Source: Fuscibacter oryzae (GTDB taxonomy: Bacteria; Pseudomonadota; Alphaproteobacteria; Rhodobacterales; Rhodobacteraceae). Taken from it: 64,000 bases of DNA. Shown here piece after piece: positions 36,823 through 46,202 of this stretch; the first letter of the stretch is position 1, and every line of letters starts with the position of its first letter. The notes beneath the pieces are model-generated. The model was not told the DNA's origin. It searched no databases and worked only from the letters and a program-made list of their open reading frames with translations. The stretch is from assembly GCF_016765795.1 (NCBI RefSeq), contig NZ_JAESVP010000012.1:1-64000 (forward strand). The letters run 5' to 3'. The position numbers were made by a program, and so were the translations under genes.

Positions 36823-37137
36823 TCAGGTAAGCGCAAACAGCGCGCCATAGGCGATCGATCCGGCCAAAGTGGCCGCCACAACTGACCGGGTGGCGGCAAA
36901 AACGGCCAGAACCGCCACGGTGCCGCCCGCCAAAGGCAGGGGCATGCCGCCCTGCACCATCGGCAGGACCGAGGCGGTGAACAGCGTGGCAATCGCCGCC
37001 GGGCCTGTCGCGGCGAGGAAGCGCGACAAGAGGCCCCCTTCGGGCATGGCCGACAGGTCGGCGCGGGTGGGCAGCACGCGGAAAGCCCAGGTGAATGCGC
37101 CGACCATCAGCGCAAGGGTCAGGATCTCAGCGCGCAT
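36823..37137 (-). CDS. azlD: AzlD-family branched-chain amino acid exporter subunit
   Basis: 104 residues with three to four hydrophobic segments (LTLALMVGAFTWAFRVLP, FLAATGPAAIATLFTASVLP, AVLAVFAATRSVVAATLAGSIAYG). This size and pattern fit the small AzlD/BrnE subunit that pairs with AzlC. Its start lies inside the 3' end of azlC (11 bases of overlap), so the two are coupled. The exported substrate is probably a branched-chain amino acid or methionine. Confidence 0.85.
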   Translation of the reverse strand: MRAEILTLALMVGAFTWAFRVLPTRADLSAMPEGGLLSRFLAATGPAAIATLFTASVLPMVQGGMPLPLAGGTVAVLAVFAATRSVVAATLAGSIAYGALFALT

Positions 37138-37831
37138 CGGCGGCCTTTCGCGGCGCCAACCCCGTCAGCGCCCCTGCGATCATGCCCGCAAGGATGCCCG
37201 CCGTGCCCGACCACACCAGCGTCACGCCCACCGTCGCCAGCACTGCCACCACAATCGCGGGCAGTTGGGCGCGCGACAGGATCGACAAGAGCAACGACAG
37301 GAACAGGGCGGGCAGCATGAAACCAAGACCCGCCTCGACCGCGGGCCAGCTTTTCAGCGCCCCACCCCCGGCCCAAGCCCCCAAGGCGGTTCCTGACAGC
37401 CACGAGGCATAGGCGACCATGGCAAGGCCGAACATGAAAGGTTCCGAAAACCTGCGCCCACGCGCCAGTTGGCCAAGGGCCGCGCCGAACACCTCATCCG
37501 TCAGGCCAAAGGCCCAGACCCACGACCAGCGGCGGCGCGCGTGCGGCCCCGCCCGCTTCATCAGCGAGGGGCCGTAAAGCACATGGCGCAGGTTCATGGC
37601 AATCAGCGTGAAGGCGGACACCAGCAGCGGGGCGCCAGAGGTGATCAGCGCCAGCGTCAGAAACTGCGCCGCCCCGGCATAGATAATCAGCGACAGGCCA
37701 AACGCTTCGATACCAGACATGCCATGGCCGGTGGCGGCGACACCAAAGGCGAAGGCAATGGGGAAATAGCCAAGGGCGATCGGAATCGCCGCCATCAGGC
37801 CATCGGCAACGGTTGAAGAACTATCACGCAT
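37127..37831 (-). CDS. azlC: AzlC-family branched-chain amino acid exporter, large subunit
   Basis: 234 residues from the ATG at 37831; the frame runs back to 37879. The family start (GLMAAIPIALGYFPIAFAFGVAATGHGMS) and the motif YAGAAQFLTLALI near 52 are characteristic of AzlC/BrnF. About five membrane spans are visible. It works with AzlD at the inner membrane. It is downstream of gcvP but separated by a strong hairpin. Confidence 0.88.
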   Translation of the reverse strand: MRDSSSTVADGLMAAIPIALGYFPIAFAFGVAATGHGMSGIEAFGLSLIIYAGAAQFLTLALITSGAPLLVSAFTLIAMNLRHVLYGPSLMKRAGPHARRRWSWVWAFGLTDEVFGAALGQLARGRRFSEPFMFGLAMVAYASWLSGTALGAWAGGGALKSWPAVEAGLGFMLPALFLSLLLSILSRAQLPAIVVAVLATVGVTLVWSGTAGILAGMIAGALTGLAPRKAADAR

Positions 37832-37903
37832 GGTCGGGCGACGTTGGCAGAGGTTGCGGGCAACCGCAAGGTCAGGCACCGCCCGAAGGTCCGCGAATAA
37901 ATT

Positions 37904-37933
37904 TGGCCCCGGCGACAGGTCGCGCCGGGGCCA
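37904..37933 (-). terminator. Strong hairpin after gcvP, probable terminator
   Basis: TGGCCCCGGCG and CGCCGGGGCCA (37904-37914 with 37923-37933) form an 11-bp GC-rich stem with an 8-base loop. On the minus strand AATTTATT follows. It lies directly after the gcvP stop. Confidence 0.65.
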
Positions 37934-37938
37934 GATGG

Positions 37939-40779
37939 TTACTCCGCCGCCTGCATATAGCTTTCCACCGGCGGGCAGATGCAGGTCAGGTTGCGGTCGC
38001 CCCAGACGTTATCGACGCGGCCCACGGGCGGCCAATACTTGTCCACCCGGAAAGCTCCGGGCGGAAAGCAGCCCTGTTCGCGGCTATATTTGCGGTCCCA
38101 ATCGGCCACCAGATCGTTGACCGTATGGGGCGCGTGGCGCAGCGGGCTGTCCTCGGGCGAAATCTCGCCCGCCTCGACCGATTTGATCTCCTCTCGGATC
38201 GCCAGAAGGGCGGTGATGAAGCGGTCGATCTCGGCCTTGGTTTCGCTCTCGGTCGGCTCCACCATCAGGGTTCCCGCAACCGGCCAGCTCATCGTCGGCG
38301 CATGGAACCCGTTGTCGATCAGGCGTTTGGCGATGTCATCCACCGTCACGCCGAACTCGGCAAAGGGGCGGGTATCCAGGATACACTCATGCGCGACCCG
38401 GCCCTTGTTGCCCATGAACAGGATCGGATAGGCGCCCTTCAACCGGCTGGCGATGTAGTTGGCGTTCAGGATCGCCACGCGCGTCGCCTGCGTCAGCCCC
38501 TCGCCGCCCATCATCAGGCAATAGGCCCAAGAAATCAGCAGGATCGAGGCCGAGCCATAGGGCGCCGCCGAAACCGGGCCTTCGATGCCACCCGTCTCGG
38601 GGTGGCCGGGCAGGAAGGGTGCCAGATGCGCGCGCACGCCGATGGGGCCCATGCCGGGGCCGCCGCCGCCATGGGGGATGGCAAAGGTCTTGTGCAGGTT
38701 CAGGTGGCTGACATCGCCGCCAATCTCACCCGGCTTCACCAGGCCAACCAGCGCATTCATGTTCGCGCCGTCGATATAGACTTGGCCGCCGTATTCATGG
38801 GTGATCTTGCAGACATCGCGCACCGTCTCCTCGAAAACCCCATGGGTCGAAGGATAGGTGATCATGCAGGCCGCCAGCTTGTCGCCCGCCTCTGCCGCCC
38901 GTGCCCGGAAATCGTCCAGATCCACGTCGCCGTTGGGCGAGGATTTGACGACCACCACCTCCATCCCCGCCATCTGAGCGCTGGCCGGGTTCGTGCCATG
39001 GGCCGAAACCGGAATAAGGCAGATGTTGCGATGGGTATCGCCCCGCGCGCGGTGATAGGCCTGAATGGTCAGCAGGCCCGCATATTCCCCCTGCGCGCCG
39101 GAATTGGGCTGCATGGAAAAGGCGTCATAGCCGGTGATCTCACATAGCTTCGCCTGCAAATCCTCAATCGCCTCGCGGTAGCCAAGCGCCTGATCCGGCG
39201 GCACAAAGGGGTGCAGGCTGCCGAATTCGGGCCAGGTGATCGGCATCATCTCCGCCGCCGCGTTCAGCTTCATCGTGCAAGACCCCAGCGGGATCATGGC
39301 GCGGTCCAGCGCAAGGTCACGGTCGGACAGGCGGCGCATATAGCGCATCATCTCGGACTCGGCCCGGTTCATGTGGAAGACCGGATGGGTCAGATAGTCC
39401 GAAGTCCGCAGCATCGCCTCGGGGAAGCCGATTTCCGCCTTGGCGGGCGGGGCTGAATGGATGCCAAAGGCGCGCAGCACACGGTGCAGCACGTCTTCGT
39501 TGCTGGTTTCATCCAAGCTGATGCCCACATGGTCAAGCCCGACCTTGCGGAAGTTCAAGCCCTCCAGCCGGGCTGCGGCCAGAATGCCCGCCTGCCCGAC
39601 GCCGACCTCAACCGTGATGGTGTCAAAGAACGCCTTGGGTGGCAGGGTTGCCCCCGCATCGGTCAGCGCCTTGGCCAGACGGACGGTCAGCGAATGCACC
39701 CGCTCGGCAATCGCGCGCAGGCCCTTTGGCCCGTGGAAGACCGCATACATGGACGCCATGACGGCCAGCAGCGCCTGCGCCGTGCAGATGTTGCTGGTCG
39801 CCTTTTCGCGCCGGATATGCTGCTCGCGGGTCTGCAACGCCAGCCGGTAGGCCTTGTTGCCCCGCGCATCAATCGACACGCCGACAATCCGGCCGGGCAT
39901 TGACCGCTTATGCTCATCCTTGCAGGCGAAAAACGCAGCATGCGGTCCGCCATAGCCCATCGGCACGCCGAAGCGCTGGCTGGACCCCACGGCCATATCG
40001 GCGCCCATCGCGCCCGGTTCCTTCAGCATCGTCAGCGCCAGAAGGTCGGTCGCCACCACCGCCACGGCCTTGGCGGCATGCAGCGCCTCGATCCACGGCG
40101 TCAGGTCGCGCACATGGCCCCAGGTGCCGGGATATTGAAAGATCGCGCCAAAGACCGCGCCCGCATCCATTTTGGCCGGATCGCCGACGATCACCTCAAT
40201 CCCCAAAGGTTCGGCGCGAGTCTTGATCACTGCGGTGGTCTGGGGATGGCAGCTTTCATCGACGAAAAACGCCTTGGCCTTCGATTTCGCCACCCGCTCG
40301 GCCATGGTCATCGCCTCGGCCGCCGCCGTCGCCTCATCCAGCAGGCTTGCGTTCGCCACCGGCAGGCCGGTCAGGTCGGCCACCATGGTCTGATAGTTCA
40401 GCAGCGCCTCCAGCCGGCCTTGGGCAATCTCGGGCTGATAGGGCGTATAGGCGGTGTACCACGCCGGGTTTTCAAGAATGTTGCGCTGGATCGCAGGCGG
40501 GGTGACGGTGCCGTTATAGCCCTGCCCGATCAGGCTGGTCATCACCTTGTTCTTGGCCGCCACCTCGCGCATCCGCGCTAGCAGCTCATGTTCCGACAGG
40601 GGCGCCCAGCCCAAGGGCAGCGCCTGGCGGATCGACTGCGGCACCGTCTGGTCGATCAGATCGTCCAGCGAGATGACGCCGGTTGCGACCAGCATCTCCT
40701 CCATCTCGGACGGCGAGGGGCCGATGTGGCGGCGGTTGGCGAAATCATAGGGATCATAGTCGGTGGGTGTGAAGGTCAT
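37939..40779 (-). CDS. gcvP: Glycine dehydrogenase (decarboxylating), P-protein
   Basis: About 946 residues as a single-chain P-protein. The start at 40779 has GAGG seven bases upstream; the ATG at 40785 is too close to that site. The PLP-binding lysine is in [19 protein letters not shown] near 685. The N-terminal half contains [18 protein letters not shown] and [16 protein letters not shown] typical of GcvP. It decarboxylates glycine and passes the aminomethyl group to GcvH lipoate. It is the last gene of gcvT-gcvH-gcvP, under the riboswitch upstream of gcvT. Confidence 0.96.
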   Translation of the reverse strand: MTFTPTDYDPYDFANRRHIGPSPSEMEEMLVATGVISLDDLIDQTVPQSIRQALPLGWAPLSEHELLARMREVAAKNKVMTSLIGQGYNGTVTPPAIQRNILENPAWYTAYTPYQPEIAQGRLEALLNYQTMVADLTGLPVANASLLDEATAAAEAMTMAERVAKSKAKAFFVDESCHPQTTAVIKTRAEPLGIEVIVGDPAKMDAGAVFGAIFQYPGTWGHVRDLTPWIEALHAAKAVAVVATDLLALTMLKEPGAMGADMAVGSSQRFGVPMGYGGPHAAFFACKDEHKRSMPGRIVGVSIDARGNKAYRLALQTREQHIRREKATSNICTAQALLAVMASMYAVFHGPKGLRAIAERVHSLTVRLAKALTDAGATLPPKAFFDTITVEVGVGQAGILAAARLEGLNFRKVGLDHVGISLDETSNEDVLHRVLRAFGIHSAPPAKAEIGFPEAMLRTSDYLTHPVFHMNRAESEMMRYMRRLSDRDLALDRAMIPLGSCTMKLNAAAEMMPITWPEFGSLHPFVPPDQALGYREAIEDLQAKLCEITGYDAFSMQPNSGAQGEYAGLLTIQAYHRARGDTHRNICLIPVSAHGTNPASAQMAGMEVVVVKSSPNGDVDLDDFRARAAEAGDKLAACMITYPSTHGVFEETVRDVCKITHEYGGQVYIDGANMNALVGLVKPGEIGGDVSHLNLHKTFAIPHGGGGPGMGPIGVRAHLAPFLPGHPETGGIEGPVSAAPYGSASILLISWAYCLMMGGEGLTQATRVAILNANYIASRLKGAYPILFMGNKGRVAHECILDTRPFAEFGVTVDDIAKRLIDNGFHAPTMSWPVAGTLMVEPTESETKAEIDRFITALLAIREEIKSVEAGEISPEDSPLRHAPHTVNDLVADWDRKYSREQGCFPPGAFRVDKYWPPVGRVDNVWGDRNLTCICPPVESYMQAAE

Positions 40780-40845
40780 AGCCATACCTCAGGACATGAG
40801 TGGGCAAACCCCAAAGGGGGCCTGCAATGCGCTTCCTAGAAAACT

Positions 40846-40869
40846 GCCCGGAGCCTTGGGCATCCGGGC
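40846..40869 (-). promoter_or_regulatory. Hairpin between gcvH and gcvP
   Basis: GCCCGG (40869-40864, minus strand) pairs with CCGGGC (40851-40846) around a 12-base loop. AGTTTTC follows. It is 8 bases past the gcvH stop and could be a partial terminator or an RNA-processing site; this is inference. Confidence 0.4.
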
Positions 40870-40876
40870 CGGATCA

Positions 40877-41236
40877 TCAGGCGATGAAATCCTTGTATTC
40901 ATCCTCGTCCATGAAATCGTCGAGGACCGACAGGTCATCCAGCTTCATCTTGAAGAACCAGGCGGCACCCAGCGGGTCTTCGTTCACCAGACCGGGGTTA
41001 TCGACCAGCTTTTCGTTCACCGCGACAATCTCGCCATCGACCGGGGCCAGAATATCCGACGCGGCCTTGACGCTTTCGATCACGCTGATCTCATCGCCCG
41101 CCGCAACCACGGTTTCGGGTTCCGGCAGTTCGACAAACACCACATCGCCCAGCGCCTCGGACGCATGTTCGGTGATGCCGACAACGACCAGATCGCCCTC
41201 GACGCGCAGCCATTCGTGTTCCTTGGTGAATTTCAT
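40877..41236 (-). CDS. gcvH: Glycine cleavage system H-protein
   Basis: 119 residues with the lipoyl-carrier motif VIESVKAASDI; the Lys near 64 is the lipoylation site. The N-terminus MKFTKEHEWLRVEG is the standard H-protein opening. It shuttles the methylamine intermediate between GcvP, GcvT and lipoamide dehydrogenase in the cytoplasm. It is nine bases after gcvT in the same operon. Confidence 0.96.
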   Translation of the reverse strand: MKFTKEHEWLRVEGDLVVVGITEHASEALGDVVFVELPEPETVVAAGDEISVIESVKAASDILAPVDGEIVAVNEKLVDNPGLVNEDPLGAAWFFKMKLDDLSVLDDFMDEDEYKDFIA

Positions 41237-41245
41237 CGGTTTCCC

Positions 41246-42367
41246 TCAGCGTTTGTAGGTTGTGGGGTTGAAAGGCATGTCGGCCACAGTGACGGGCAGG
41301 CGCTTGGCCCTGACATCGCCCTCCAGCGCGGTGCCGGTTTTTGCTTGGGCCACAGGCACATAGCCCATGGCGATGGGCGCATTGACCGAAGGGCCAAAGC
41401 CGCCCGAGGTGATCTGCCCTGCCGGGGCATCGCCTGCGAAAAGCGCGGTCCCTTCGCGCATCGGTGCGCGTCCATCGGGGCGCAGGCCGACGCGGCGACG
41501 GCTTGGCCCCTCGGCCAGTTCCTTCAGGATATGCGCCGCACCGGGAAAACCGCCTTCGCGCGCGCCACCGGCCTTGCGCGCTTTTTGAATGGCCCAGACC
41601 AACCCCGCCTCAACCGGGCTGGTGGTGGTGTCGATGTCATGGCCGTAAAGGCAAAGCCCGGCCTCCAGCCGCAGACTATCCCGCGCACCAAGACCGATGG
41701 GCAGCACCTCTGGCATGTCCATCAGGCGGCGGGCAAAACCCTCGGCCTGCGCCATGGGCAAGGAGATCTCATAGCCATCTTCGCCGGTATAGCCCGACCG
41801 GCTGACCCACAGATCGCCGAACATTCCCACATCCATGAACCTCATCGCCGCCACGGCAGGTTCAATCCGCGCCAGCGCCGCCTCGGCCAAGGGGCCTTGC
41901 AGGGCCAGCAAAGCACGGTCCTGAATGAACTCCAACTCGGCCACATCGGCCAGATGGGCGCGCATATGGGCCACGTCGGCATGCTTGCAGGCGGCATTGA
42001 CCACGACGAACAGATGATCGCCCCGGTTGGCGAACATCAGGTCATCCAGAATGCCGCCCGTTTCATTGGTGAACAGCCCATAGCGCTGCCGCCCCGCAGC
42101 CACGCCCAGCACGTCCACCGGCATCAGCGCCTCAAACCCCAGGCACAGCGCCTCCATGCCCGCCTTTGGCCGCAGGATCACCTGCCCCATATGCGACACA
42201 TCGAACAAACCGGCAGCGGCGCGGGTATGCAGGTGCTCTTTCATCACCCCGGCCGGATATTGCACCGCCATCTCATAGCCGGCAAAGGGCACCATCTTGC
42301 CCCCCAGTTCGACATGCAGGTCATGCAGACCCAAACGCAGAAGTTCTTCGGCCAAAGCCGCCTCCAT
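41246..42367 (-). CDS. gcvT: Aminomethyltransferase, glycine cleavage T-protein
   Basis: 373 residues. GcvT folate-binding features include LGGKMVPFAGYEMAVQYPAG near 21, FDVSHMGQVIL near 55 and the C-terminal RVGLRPDGRAPMREG. The Asp in the YTGEDGYEIS loop near 190 fits the folate region of the family. It releases ammonia and forms methylene-tetrahydrofolate. It is the first gene after the tandem glycine riboswitch, so glycine should induce the operon. Confidence 0.95.
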   Translation of the reverse strand: MEAALAEELLRLGLHDLHVELGGKMVPFAGYEMAVQYPAGVMKEHLHTRAAAGLFDVSHMGQVILRPKAGMEALCLGFEALMPVDVLGVAAGRQRYGLFTNETGGILDDLMFANRGDHLFVVVNAACKHADVAHMRAHLADVAELEFIQDRALLALQGPLAEAALARIEPAVAAMRFMDVGMFGDLWVSRSGYTGEDGYEISLPMAQAEGFARRLMDMPEVLPIGLGARDSLRLEAGLCLYGHDIDTTTSPVEAGLVWAIQKARKAGGAREGGFPGAAHILKELAEGPSRRRVGLRPDGRAPMREGTALFAGDAPAGQITSGGFGPSVNAPIAMGYVPVAQAKTGTALEGDVRAKRLPVTVADMPFNPTTYKR

Positions 42368-42424
42368 CTCTGCCGGTCATTCAGACAGCCCGGCACCGTA
42401 CAGACAGTTCCCCTGCCCTCGGTG

Positions 42425-42612
42425 CCCCCTCTGTCCCTGCCCTTTCGGGGCGCCTGAGATCGTTATCCCTTCGGCGGGCGCATCCGCGCCACTCTCCAGA
42501 GTCTTTTGCCAGAACGGTCCGTTCGCCTGAGAGTTTACCGGGGCGGTTGCTCCTTCGGCACCGACGCAAGACCCAAAAGGCCCCGCCGGATTCTCCCGAT
42601 CCTGACGGTCGC
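42425..42612 (-). promoter_or_regulatory. Tandem glycine riboswitch upstream of gcvT
   Basis: Two aptamers are visible on the minus strand. Aptamer 1 (about 42609-42518) has CGGGAGAATCC, GCCGAAGGAGCAACC and AAACTCTCAGGC. Aptamer 2 (about 42505-42425) has CTCTGGAGAG, GCCGAAGGGATAACG, ATCTCAGGC and AAAGGGCAGGGACAGAG. The paired GCCGAAGG and CTCAGG elements are the hallmark of the gcvT class. The leader ends about 58 bases before the gcvT start. Confidence 0.95.
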
Positions 42613-42719
42613 AACCTAATCCAGAAGCGTCGCATCTGGCAAGTGCCAGAGTGCAACTGCATACCGAATGGGCAAAGGAAAAGGGCGCCCCGAACCGGAC
42701 GCCCCTAACTTCCTCTTGG

Positions 42720-42764
42720 CAAAAATACTCCGGGGTCCGGGGCAGCGCCCCGGCGGCTGATGCC
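42720..42764. repeat. Dispersed intergenic palindromic repeat, copy B
   Basis: In reverse orientation to copy A: the minus strand reads CCGGGGCGCTGCCCCGGACC and then CCGGAGTATTT. It lies directly after the gltX stop, where the GC-rich hairpin may also act as the gltX terminator. Confidence 0.65.
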
Positions 42765-44090
42765 TCACACCACCGGCAGCTTTTGCAGCAAGGGCAGCAC
42801 ATCGGCCATTTCCGGCCCATGCCCCTGCCCCGTCAGCGCCAGACGCAACGGGCGGAACAGATCCTTGCCCTTGCGGCCCGTCGCCTCTTTCACCGCCGCA
42901 GTCCATTCGCCCCAGGTCGCAGTGGTCCAGGGCTGGGCGGGCAGCAGGGCGATGGCCTGGCGCACGAAATCGCGGTCAGCGTCGTCTACCACTGGCACTG
43001 CGCCGTCGCGGAACAGCACCCACCAGCCCTCCAGATCGGCCAGCACGGTGATGTTGGCCTTGGCCACGTTCCAGAACGCCTCGGCCTTGTCGGCGGGCAC
43101 GCCTAGATCGGCAATCCGGGTCTGAACGGCCGAAAACGGCAGACTTTGCACATGGTGGCGGGTCAGGGGGAACAGGTCTTCGGCGTCAAACTTGGTGGGG
43201 GCTGCGCCAAAGCTGCCGATGTCGAACCCGTCGATCAGCTCTTGCATCGACGACACCAGCTCCACGGGTTTCGACGACCCCAGCCGCGCCATCAGGCTCA
43301 AGAGCGCCAGCGGCTCCACCCCCCGCGCCCGCAGGTCGCGCAGCGAGAGAACGCCCAACCGCTTCGACAATTCCTCGCCCTTCGCGCCGGTCAGCAGCGA
43401 ATGGTGGGCAAAGGTCGGCGGGGTGCCGCCCAGCGCCTGCATGATCTGGATCTGCGTCGCGGTGTTGGTCACATGGTCGGCCCCGCGCACGATATGGGTG
43501 ACGCCCATATCCACATCATCGACCGACGAGGCGAAGGTATACAGCACCTGCCCGTCGGCCTTGATCAGCACCGGGTCCGACACCGAGGCCGCATCAATCG
43601 AGATTGGGCCGATGATGCCATCGGTCCATTCAATCCGTTCCTGATCCAGCCGGAACCGCCAATAACCCTGCCGTCCCTCGGCGCGGAAGGCATCCTTCTC
43701 GGCCTCGGTCAGCTTCAGGCTGGCGCGGTCATAGACCGGCGGGCGACCCATGTTCAAAAGCTTCTTGCGCTTCAGGTCCAACTCGGTCGGCGATTCAAAG
43801 CATTCGTAAAACCGCCCCGCAGCCTTCAACTGCTCGGCCGCCTCGCGGTAACGGTCTAGCCGTTTCGATTGCTGCTCTACCCGGTCAAACTTGATGCCCA
43901 GCCATTCCAGGTCGGCAAACAGACCGTCGATATATTCCTGCTTTGAGCGTTCCTGATCGGTGTCATCCAGCCGCAGAATGAACGTGCCGCCGTTCTTTCG
44001 CGCGATCAGATAGTTCATCAGGGCGGTGCGCAGGTTGCCGACATGGATATAGCCGGTGGGCGAAGGCGCAAAGCGGGTGACGGTGGTCAT
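42765..44090 (-). CDS. gltX: Glutamyl-tRNA synthetase, short form
   Basis: 441 residues from the ATG at 44090; the much longer open frame to 44957 is the shadow of the plus-strand genes there. Class I signatures are FAPSPTGYIHVGN (HIGH-type) near 6 and GEELSKRLGVLSL (KMSKS-type) near 240. Alphaproteobacteria often carry two GluRS paralogues with different specificities for tRNA-Glu and tRNA-Gln, and this short one could be either. It charges tRNA in the cytoplasm. It is divergent from the metallopeptidase gene. Confidence 0.94.
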   Translation of the reverse strand: MTTVTRFAPSPTGYIHVGNLRTALMNYLIARKNGGTFILRLDDTDQERSKQEYIDGLFADLEWLGIKFDRVEQQSKRLDRYREAAEQLKAAGRFYECFESPTELDLKRKKLLNMGRPPVYDRASLKLTEAEKDAFRAEGRQGYWRFRLDQERIEWTDGIIGPISIDAASVSDPVLIKADGQVLYTFASSVDDVDMGVTHIVRGADHVTNTATQIQIMQALGGTPPTFAHHSLLTGAKGEELSKRLGVLSLRDLRARGVEPLALLSLMARLGSSKPVELVSSMQELIDGFDIGSFGAAPTKFDAEDLFPLTRHHVQSLPFSAVQTRIADLGVPADKAEAFWNVAKANITVLADLEGWWVLFRDGAVPVVDDADRDFVRQAIALLPAQPWTTATWGEWTAAVKEATGRKGKDLFRPLRLALTGQGHGPEMADVLPLLQKLPVV

Positions 44091-44243
44091 GGGGGAAGGC
44101 TCCGTTGAACCCCGGCTGATTGTCACATGGGGGGGCGTTTGTCCAGTTTCACCGCATCGCGCCCCCGCCGGGCAGGCGCGCCAAATTTCTTCGACCGAAT
44201 TTGGCCGCTTGCCCGCCGCCCCCGCCCCTCTTACCCTGCCCGC

Positions 44244-44654
44244 ATGACCCGCCCCGGCCCCGAAATCATCGCCCCCGATCTGATGATGATCGAACAACTC
44301 GCCCATGGTGCGGTTGCGGCCCTGCCCGAACCCTACCGCGCCGCCGCCACCCATGTCGGCCTGCGGGTCGAAGATTTCGCGCCCGACGAAATTCTGGAGG
44401 CGATGGGTGTGGACAGCCCCTATGATCTGACCGGCCTTTATGAAGGCACGCCTCTGACGGAAAAGTCGGTCACCGACCAGCCCAACCACCCCGATGTGAT
44501 CTGGCTGTTCCGCAAGCCCATTCTGGATGAATGGATCAGCCGGGGCGATGTCTCGCTGGCCGAACTGGTGACGCATGTGATGATCCACGAACTGGCGCAT
44601 CACTTCGGTTGGTCCGATGCCGATATTGCGGCGGTGGACCCGTGGTGGGAATAA
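44244..44654 (+). CDS. Small zinc metallopeptidase-family protein (HExxH)
   Basis: 136 residues from the ATG at 44244. It has MIHELAHHFGWSD near residue 110, where HELAHH supplies the HExxH zinc site. The family stretches LGLYEGTPL-type (here LTGLYEGTPLTEKSV near 60) and VIWLFRKPILDEW are typical of the minimal zincin-like family (DUF1025) common in alphaproteobacteria and actinobacteria. No signal peptide is seen, so it is probably cytoplasmic. Its substrate is unknown. It is divergent from gltX. Confidence 0.85.
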   Translation: MTRPGPEIIAPDLMMIEQLAHGAVAALPEPYRAAATHVGLRVEDFAPDEILEAMGVDSPYDLTGLYEGTPLTEKSVTDQPNHPDVIWLFRKPILDEWISRGDVSLAELVTHVMIHELAHHFGWSDADIAAVDPWWE

Positions 44655-44694
44655 TCGCGCATCTGTGAGGTGGGATTTCGCGCCATCCGCGCTA

Positions 44695-44720
44695 CCTTTG
44701 GTTGACCTCAAAACCAAAGG
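44695..44720 (+). promoter_or_regulatory. Hairpin covering the ribosome binding site of the MBL hydrolase gene
   Basis: CCTTTGGTT (44695-44703) is the exact reverse complement of AACCAAAGG (44712-44720). The right arm contains the AAAGGA ribosome binding site for the ATG at 44730. If formed, the stem would block initiation. Confidence 0.6.
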
Positions 44721-44729
44721 ACACCCCAG

Positions 44730-45659
44730 ATGACCCTGCAAGTCTCGCGCCGCAATGCGCTGATCGCTGGCGCCACCCTGCCCTTTGCGCCGCTGCTTTC
44801 CACCCCCGCCCGCGCCGCAGCCCCGCTGCAAGGCCCCGCCCCCCAAGGCTTTTCCCGCCTGAAACTTGGCGGGTTCGAGGTGACGCCCCTGCTGGCCGGC
44901 ACCCGTGCGATGGACAAGCCCCAGGAAACCTTTGGCACCAATGCCAGCCCCGAACAATTCGCGGCCCTGTCGGCGGAAAACTTCATTCCCAATGACAAGT
45001 CGGTCAATTTCTTTACCCCCGTGCTGGTGAATACGGGGGCAGAGCTGATCCTGTTTGATACCGGCCTTGCGCCCGAAGGGGTCACCGCCGCCCTGTCAAA
45101 GGCCGGGGTGACGCCCGATCAGGTGGATGTGGTGGTGCTGACCCATATGCACGGCGACCATATCGGCGGGCTGTCGGGCGATGCAGGCGTGACATTCCCG
45201 AAGGCACGTTATGTCACCGGGCAGGCCGAATTTGACCATTGGGCGCAGGCCGGGAACGAAGGGTTCGACACCAAGGTCAAACCCTTGGCCGACAAATTCA
45301 CCTTCCTTGACGATGGCGGCAGCGTCGCCTCGGGTATCACCGCCGTCGCGGCCTTTGGCCATTCGCCGGGGCATATGGCCTTTCATCTGGAAAGCGCGGG
45401 CCAGCGGCTGATGCTGACCGCCGATACCGCCAACCACTATGTCTGGTCGCTGCAACGCCCCGACTGGGAGGTACGGTTTGATGCCGACAAGGCCGCCGCC
45501 GCCCAGACCCGCAAGGACATTTTCGGCATGATCGCCGCCGACCGCATCCCCTTTATCGGCTATCACATGCCCTTTCCCGCCGCCGGGCATGTCGAGGACA
45601 ACGGCGAGGGCGGGTTCCGCTTTGTCCCGCTCAGCTATCAGTTGCTGTTTGATGCCTGA
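44730..45659 (+). CDS. Exported MBL-fold metallo-hydrolase (Tat signal)
   Basis: 309 residues. The N-terminus SRRNALIAGATLPFAPLL followed by ARA is a twin-arginine signal, so the protein is likely exported folded to the periplasm. The metallo-beta-lactamase metal motif is HMHGDHIGGL near 140, with further ligands in FGHSPGHMAFHL near 215 and the Asp in LTADTA. The family covers lactonases, sulfatases and hydrolases; the substrate is not evident. Translation may be limited by a hairpin over its ribosome binding site (44695-44720). It converges on an unknown gene. Confidence 0.85.
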   Translation: MTLQVSRRNALIAGATLPFAPLLSTPARAAAPLQGPAPQGFSRLKLGGFEVTPLLAGTRAMDKPQETFGTNASPEQFAALSAENFIPNDKSVNFFTPVLVNTGAELILFDTGLAPEGVTAALSKAGVTPDQVDVVVLTHMHGDHIGGLSGDAGVTFPKARYVTGQAEFDHWAQAGNEGFDTKVKPLADKFTFLDDGGSVASGITAVAAFGHSPGHMAFHLESAGQRLMLTADTANHYVWSLQRPDWEVRFDADKAAAAQTRKDIFGMIAADRIPFIGYHMPFPAAGHVEDNGEGGFRFVPLSYQLLFDA

Positions 45660-46202
45660 TCAAACGGCAAAATAGCGGTCTGCCGGAAGGTAGGCCGCCA
45701 GCCGCCCCGCCGCGCACCAGTCACGCTCCAGCGGCGCATCGCCCACCAGAACCACCCGGTCGCCGGGGGTCTTGCCCAGAATGTCCCGAATGGCTGCCGC
45801 CATGGCCGGGAACGGCAACAGCACATGCGGGGCTGGGTGGGTGGCATCCAACACGGCGTTGCTGGCCAGCAACGATGGCGACAGCGGGGCCACGGCCAGC
45901 CCGATGCGCCCGGCCCCCGCAATCGCCGCCAGCTTGGCCACCTCGGCCATGGGGATCACGGGCGACAAGGCCCGCACCCGCAAGGCATTGGAAGAAAACA
46001 GAAACGCTACCACATCATGCCCGGTCTGCGCCCGGACCGAGGCATAGGTTTTGTAGTCCAGCCCCAATTCCTTCGCCCGTCGCACCCGGTTCCGCACCAC
46101 CTCAATCGGCAGGGTCGGCAACAGCACCTCTCGTGCGGCGGTCCAGCAATGCTTGCGCCAAGAGGTGCCGCCCTCCATCGTCGGGCCGTTGTTGTGCCCC
46201 AT
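45660..46202 (-). CDS. Hypothetical protein coupled to ribE
   Basis: About 180 residues from the ATG at 46202, which overlaps the ribE stop by one base; an ATG at 46211 has no ribosome binding site. I recognise no domain. The N-terminus has MGHNNGPTMEGG, then a basic helical region (LPIEVVRNRVRRAKELGLDYKTY), then alternating hydrophobic strands and LPADRYFAV at the end. The strands fit an alpha/beta fold without an obvious catalytic motif. Coupling to riboflavin synthase hints at a flavin-related or housekeeping role, but that is inference. Confidence 0.75.
   Translation of the reverse strand: MGHNNGPTMEGGTSWRKHCWTAAREVLLPTLPIEVVRNRVRRAKELGLDYKTYASVRAQTGHDVVAFLFSSNALRVRALSPVIPMAEVAKLAAIAGAGRIGLAVAPLSPSLLASNAVLDATHPAPHVLLPFPAMAAAIRDILGKTPGDRVVLVGDAPLERDWCAAGRLAAYLPADRYFAV

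Noticed and set aside
42765-44957. 730-codon frame extending gltX upstream
   Set aside because: The extra N-terminus overlaps the oppositely coded metallopeptidase and MBL genes and reads as a shadow. GltX family proteins begin at the FAPSPTG motif, a few residues after the ATG at 44090.
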